This document shows, one piece after another, positions 62,005 to 64,000 of a stretch of DNA of 64,000 bases. The notes beneath the pieces are model-generated. The model was not told the DNA's origin and made no database searches. It saw only the letters and a list, made by a program, of their open reading frames with translations. The DNA comes from Stieleria marina (GTDB lineage Bacteria; Planctomycetota; Planctomycetia; Pirellulales; Pirellulaceae), in the NCBI GenBank assembly GCA_007741555.1, contig CP036526.1, positions 5,394,001-5,458,000 of the forward strand, read 5' to 3'. Within the stretch, counting starts at the first letter, position 1. Every line of letters starts with the position of its first letter. The translations under genes were made by a program, and so were the position numbers.

Positions 62005-62760
62005 TTGGACGTTGCTAACTACCTGATGCTCGTCGTCGCAGGATTTGCCGCAGGGATTATCAACACGATCGCCGGTGGTGGTTCGTTTCTGACCTTGCCA
62101 GCGCTGATGCTATTTGGCCTGGACCCCAAAATCGCCAACGGCACGAACCGTGTCGCCGTACTATTTTCGAGCGGTTCGGCGGTCGCGACGTTCCACAAAC
62201 ACGGCCACTTGGATCGCAAGTTAGCCAACCGGCTAACGATCCCGACGCTCCTGGGAGTCCCATTGGGTGCTTTGTTAGCCGTTTACCTTCCAGCTGAGGC
62301 GTTCGAGCCGGTATTTGGCGTGATCTTTCTTGTCATGGCGGGCTTGTTGATCAAGAACCCCAAGCGAATCACTGAGTCACACGTTGCAGCGGAAAGCTCC
62401 AAACGCTGGATTGCCCCCGTTTTCTTTGGCATCGGGATCTACGTTGGCTTCATCCAGGCTGGAATGGGAATCCTGGTTCTGTTGGCTATGGGACTGCTAA
62501 ACACGGGAGATCTAGTCGCGTCCAACGCAGTAAAAAACTGGATCGGCTTTCTGGTCACGCTCGCCGCCATTGTGATGTTCGCAATCTACGATTTGATCGA
62601 CTGGGTGCCGGGACTGGTGATGGCAACCGGCAACGTGCTGGGTGGCGTTGCAGGCGCCAAACTAGCCATCAAAAAAGGCAATCGCTTGATATTCGGTTTC
62701 CTGGTCGTGGTCATGGTCGCCACTGGTACGAAGCTGATTGCCAGTAGTTTCTTAAATTAA
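62005..62760 (+). CDS. TauE/SafE family membrane transporter (251 aa)
   Basis: The protein has eight predicted membrane helices and the family signature GFAAGIINTIAGGGSFLTLPALMLFG near the start. A second half-repeat, GIYVGFIQAGMGILVLLAMG, mirrors it. TauE/SafE proteins export sulfite, sulfoacetate or other small anions. The start is TTG at 62005; an ATG seven codons in (62026) is nearly as good. It follows the lipase gene by 32 bp on the same strand and may be co-transcribed. Substrate is uncertain. Confidence 0.88.
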   Translation: MDVANYLMLVVAGFAAGIINTIAGGGSFLTLPALMLFGLDPKIANGTNRVAVLFSSGSAVATFHKHGHLDRKLANRLTIPTLLGVPLGALLAVYLPAEAFEPVFGVIFLVMAGLLIKNPKRITESHVAAESSKRWIAPVFFGIGIYVGFIQAGMGILVLLAMGLLNTGDLVASNAVKNWIGFLVTLAAIVMFAIYDLIDWVPGLVMATGNVLGGVAGAKLAIKKGNRLIFGFLVVVMVATGTKLIASSFLN

Positions 62761-63055
62761 CGCCCCCAATCCGAGTAATGACAGCAAGCTGAAATGCTAG
62801 AGAACAGGACCGATTTGGCTGACGAAACTTGCACGCCAGTCGTCGCTTTCACCGCAATTTCCGGTGCGTTTCTCAATCGAGCTACGTTAAACGTCGTTTG
62901 ACCAGCTTTGTGTCACACCGAAAAAAAAGGCATCCCGAGACAGCCTATCTCCGCGGACGGCCAATTTTTGGTACCCTAGTGCCTGTAGCGCCATTGGCTT
63001 GGACAATTCCGTCTCAAGCAACGCTGCACAGAAACAAATTTAGATTGAATGAACG
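62761..63055. promoter_or_regulatory. Upstream region and likely 5' leader of the cold shock gene
   Basis: The 295-bp gap contains no supported gene. Part of it should be the promoter and long 5' leader of the cold shock gene at 63056; long leaders are common for this family. I see no conserved cold-box sequence that I would call. Confidence 0.4.
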
Positions 63056-63256
63056 ATGGCTGAAGGTACGATTAAGCGGCTCACGGACAAGGGTTTTGGA
63101 TTCATTGACGTTGGAGCCGAAAAAGACTTGTTCTTCCACTCGTCAAGTGTTGAAGGCGCAAGCTTCGACGACCTACGCGAAGGACAACAAGTCACTTTTA
63201 ACGAAGTGAGTGGTCAAAAAGGCCCCTGTGCGGAAAACGTTCAGGTAGCTCGCTAG
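63056..63256 (+). CDS. Cold shock / CSD-domain RNA-binding protein (66 aa)
   Basis: A complete cold shock domain: GTIKRLTDKGFGFIDVG carries the RNP1-like KGFGFI motif, DLFFHSSSV is RNP2-like, and the last strand is GPCAENVQV. At 66 residues it matches the CspA-type single-domain family, which binds single-stranded RNA and melts structure. It is a monocistronic gene, ending just before a strong terminator. The Cys in the last strand is unusual but in a surface position. Confidence 0.95.
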   Translation: MAEGTIKRLTDKGFGFIDVGAEKDLFFHSSSVEGASFDDLREGQQVTFNEVSGQKGPCAENVQVAR

Positions 63257-63286
63257 CCTGCATCGCAGGATCTAGTAACGAAACAT

Positions 63287-63325
63287 AAAGGTGCCCAGTG
63301 CTAACGTGCTGGGCACCTTTTTTTA
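63287..63325 (+). terminator. Strong intrinsic terminator of the cold shock gene
   Basis: A perfect 12-bp stem, aaaggtgcccag (63287-63298) with ctgggcaccttt (63309-63320), encloses a 10-base loop and runs into a T tract. It lies 30 bp downstream of the cold shock stop codon, in the right place for its main terminator. Confidence 0.95.
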
Positions 63326-63372
63326 TTGCAGGATCGCAAACGAGACAACCTGATCGCTCAGGCAAATTCGCC

Positions 63373-63525
63373 ATGCATCGTTTTGTGTTTCTACTACCGA
63401 CCATCTGCTGTGTGACCATCGCGATCGCTCGTCTATTCCCCCCCTGGCAATGGATTCTTGGAGGGATTGAAATCAGGTCGAAGCATCGAAATCTTCAAAA
63501 TGAACATGATGCCGCGGGAAGATGA
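63373..63525 (+). CDS. Possible small membrane protein (50 aa)
   Basis: The ATG at 63373 opens MHRFVFLLPTICCVTIAIAR, a membrane-helix-like segment, then a charged tail of about 25 residues ending GR. A weak cagg lies upstream. The pattern is that of many small membrane peptides, but a chance frame is as likely. Nothing else supports it, and it lies between two terminators. Confidence 0.3.
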   Translation: MHRFVFLLPTICCVTIAIARLFPPWQWILGGIEIRSKHRNLQNEHDAAGR

Positions 63526-63916
63526 CAAGGCGAGACGTCCATTGGACGAACGGCTTTCACTCACTTTGCTTGATCTGCCACACCACCGCTGGCTTTTAAA
63601 TACGAAAGTCCCGGGCGGTTTTTTCTAACCGGAACGATCAGCCAGATTTCGGCCGACTAACGATCATGATGCTCGCTCGATAATCGCAGCCAAACCTGCG
63701 CGAACTCGCATCATCTAGGCAGCTAACTCGTATTCAAATCTTGGAAACGGATTCGAGCCGAAAGACCTTCTTCCAAATGCTGACTGCCAGGAACTGCGAT
63801 GTCTCTTTTTGGCTGCCAGCCACGGTGTGATTCGCAAGCAACTCTGAACATCGCGTTGTCCGATTGGACCTCTCGATTGAAATGCCCCAATTGACACCAA
63901 ACAACTGATCACGAAA
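63526..63916. other. About 390 bp without a supported gene
   Basis: No frame with a believable start is present. A minus-strand open frame (63715-63984) spans the terminator hairpin and the right-hand gene end and is rejected. I see nothing else. Confidence 0.35.
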
Positions 63917-63956
63917 AAACCCAGGTCGCCAAACTTGCGTTTGGCGACCTGGGTTT
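63917..63956 (-). terminator. Intrinsic terminator of the right-hand gene
   Basis: A perfect 17-bp inverted repeat, aaacccaggtcgccaaa (63917-63933) with its complement at 63940-63956, has a 6-base loop. It lies just after the stop codon of the minus-strand gene that enters the window from the right, where it reads as a stem followed by a T run. Confidence 0.92.
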
Positions 63957-63958
63957 CG

Positions 63959-64000
63959 TTATTTAAATTTCGACTTGCGATCAATCGCGGCTTGAGCGTC
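63959..64000 (-). CDS. C-terminal end of a gene entering from the right
   Basis: Reading the minus strand, the last 13 codons are DAQAAIDRKSKFK and TAA at 63959. The terminator directly downstream supports a real gene end. The peptide is too short to identify. The Lys-rich, basic C-terminus would suit a small nucleic-acid-binding or ribosomal-type protein, but that is only an impression. Confidence 0.6.
   Translation of the reverse strand, partial: DAQAAIDRKSKFK

Noticed and set aside
63715-63984. Minus-strand open frame of 89 codons at the right end
   Set aside because: It runs through a perfect terminator hairpin and over the end of the gene that enters from the right.

Overview
The window looks like chromosomal DNA of a Planctomycetota bacterium, most likely a Pirellulaceae / Rhodopirellula-type marine lineage. 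The evidence is the gene content: two DUF1559 prepilin-like proteins, a secreted type I sulfatase, a DUF1080 protein, a PL14-like polysaccharide lyase, a giant LEPR-XLL/cadherin/dockerin surface protein, a bacterial SLC12-type transporter and many one-lineage hypotheticals. Base composition is moderately GC-rich and even. I see no rRNA, tRNA, insertion sequence, phage or CRISPR array.

Region by region. 1-284 is the 5' part of a DUF1080 gene leaving the window. 417-7261 is a tight eight-gene minus-strand operon for a reduced type II secretion / type IV pilus-like machine: one GspE-type ATPase, three consecutive GspF-like membrane proteins, three minor pseudopilin-like proteins and a DUF1559 major-pilin-like protein. 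7467-12131 holds a secreted EEP-family hydrolase coupled to an S4 RNA-binding protein, two small envelope proteins and a DegP-like protease. 12396-20725 is mixed: a toxin-like membrane-anchored protein, a zinc-ribbon protein, a methyltransferase, a second DUF1559 protein paired with a tiny lipoprotein, RidA, HisI, a short glycosyltransferase, an orphan solute-binding lipoprotein and a secreted gluzincin-like protein. 20733-28650 is minus-strand: an SLC12-type transporter, a TatD-like hydrolase, a short hypothetical, the yggS-yggU-cobW operon and a 683-residue hypothetical.

28906-35142 carries a YdjY protein and then a signalling cassette: histidine kinase, REC-HD-GYP protein with a degenerate HD pair, stand-alone receiver and a canonical HD-GYP protein. 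35191-43298 holds a sulfatase, a hypothetical, a probable multi-stop pseudogene, glucosyl-3-phosphoglycerate synthase, a PPK2 kinase, a zinc-ribbon membrane protein and an FHA-GAF-class III cyclase. 43331-46827 includes a secretin-like exported protein and a ketosynthase homologue whose catalytic Cys and second His are replaced. 47155-51137 is a second signalling cassette (phytochrome-type kinase, Rcp1-type regulator, REC-kinase, REC-pseudokinase). 51202-64000 holds the PL14-like lyase, hemL, the giant surface protein, a DnaQ-exonuclease/BRCT fusion, a lipase-like hydrolase, a TauE/SafE transporter, a cold shock protein with a strong terminator, and the last codons of a gene entering from the right.

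The most distinctive points are the E-F-F-F-pseudopilin operon with a coding minisatellite in the ATPase zinc loop, several signalling and metabolic proteins with altered catalytic residues (HN-GYP, the E-H-N ketosynthase, the receiver-pseudokinase, the cyclase with His at the base-recognition site), and a pseudogene revealed only by reading through three in-frame stops.
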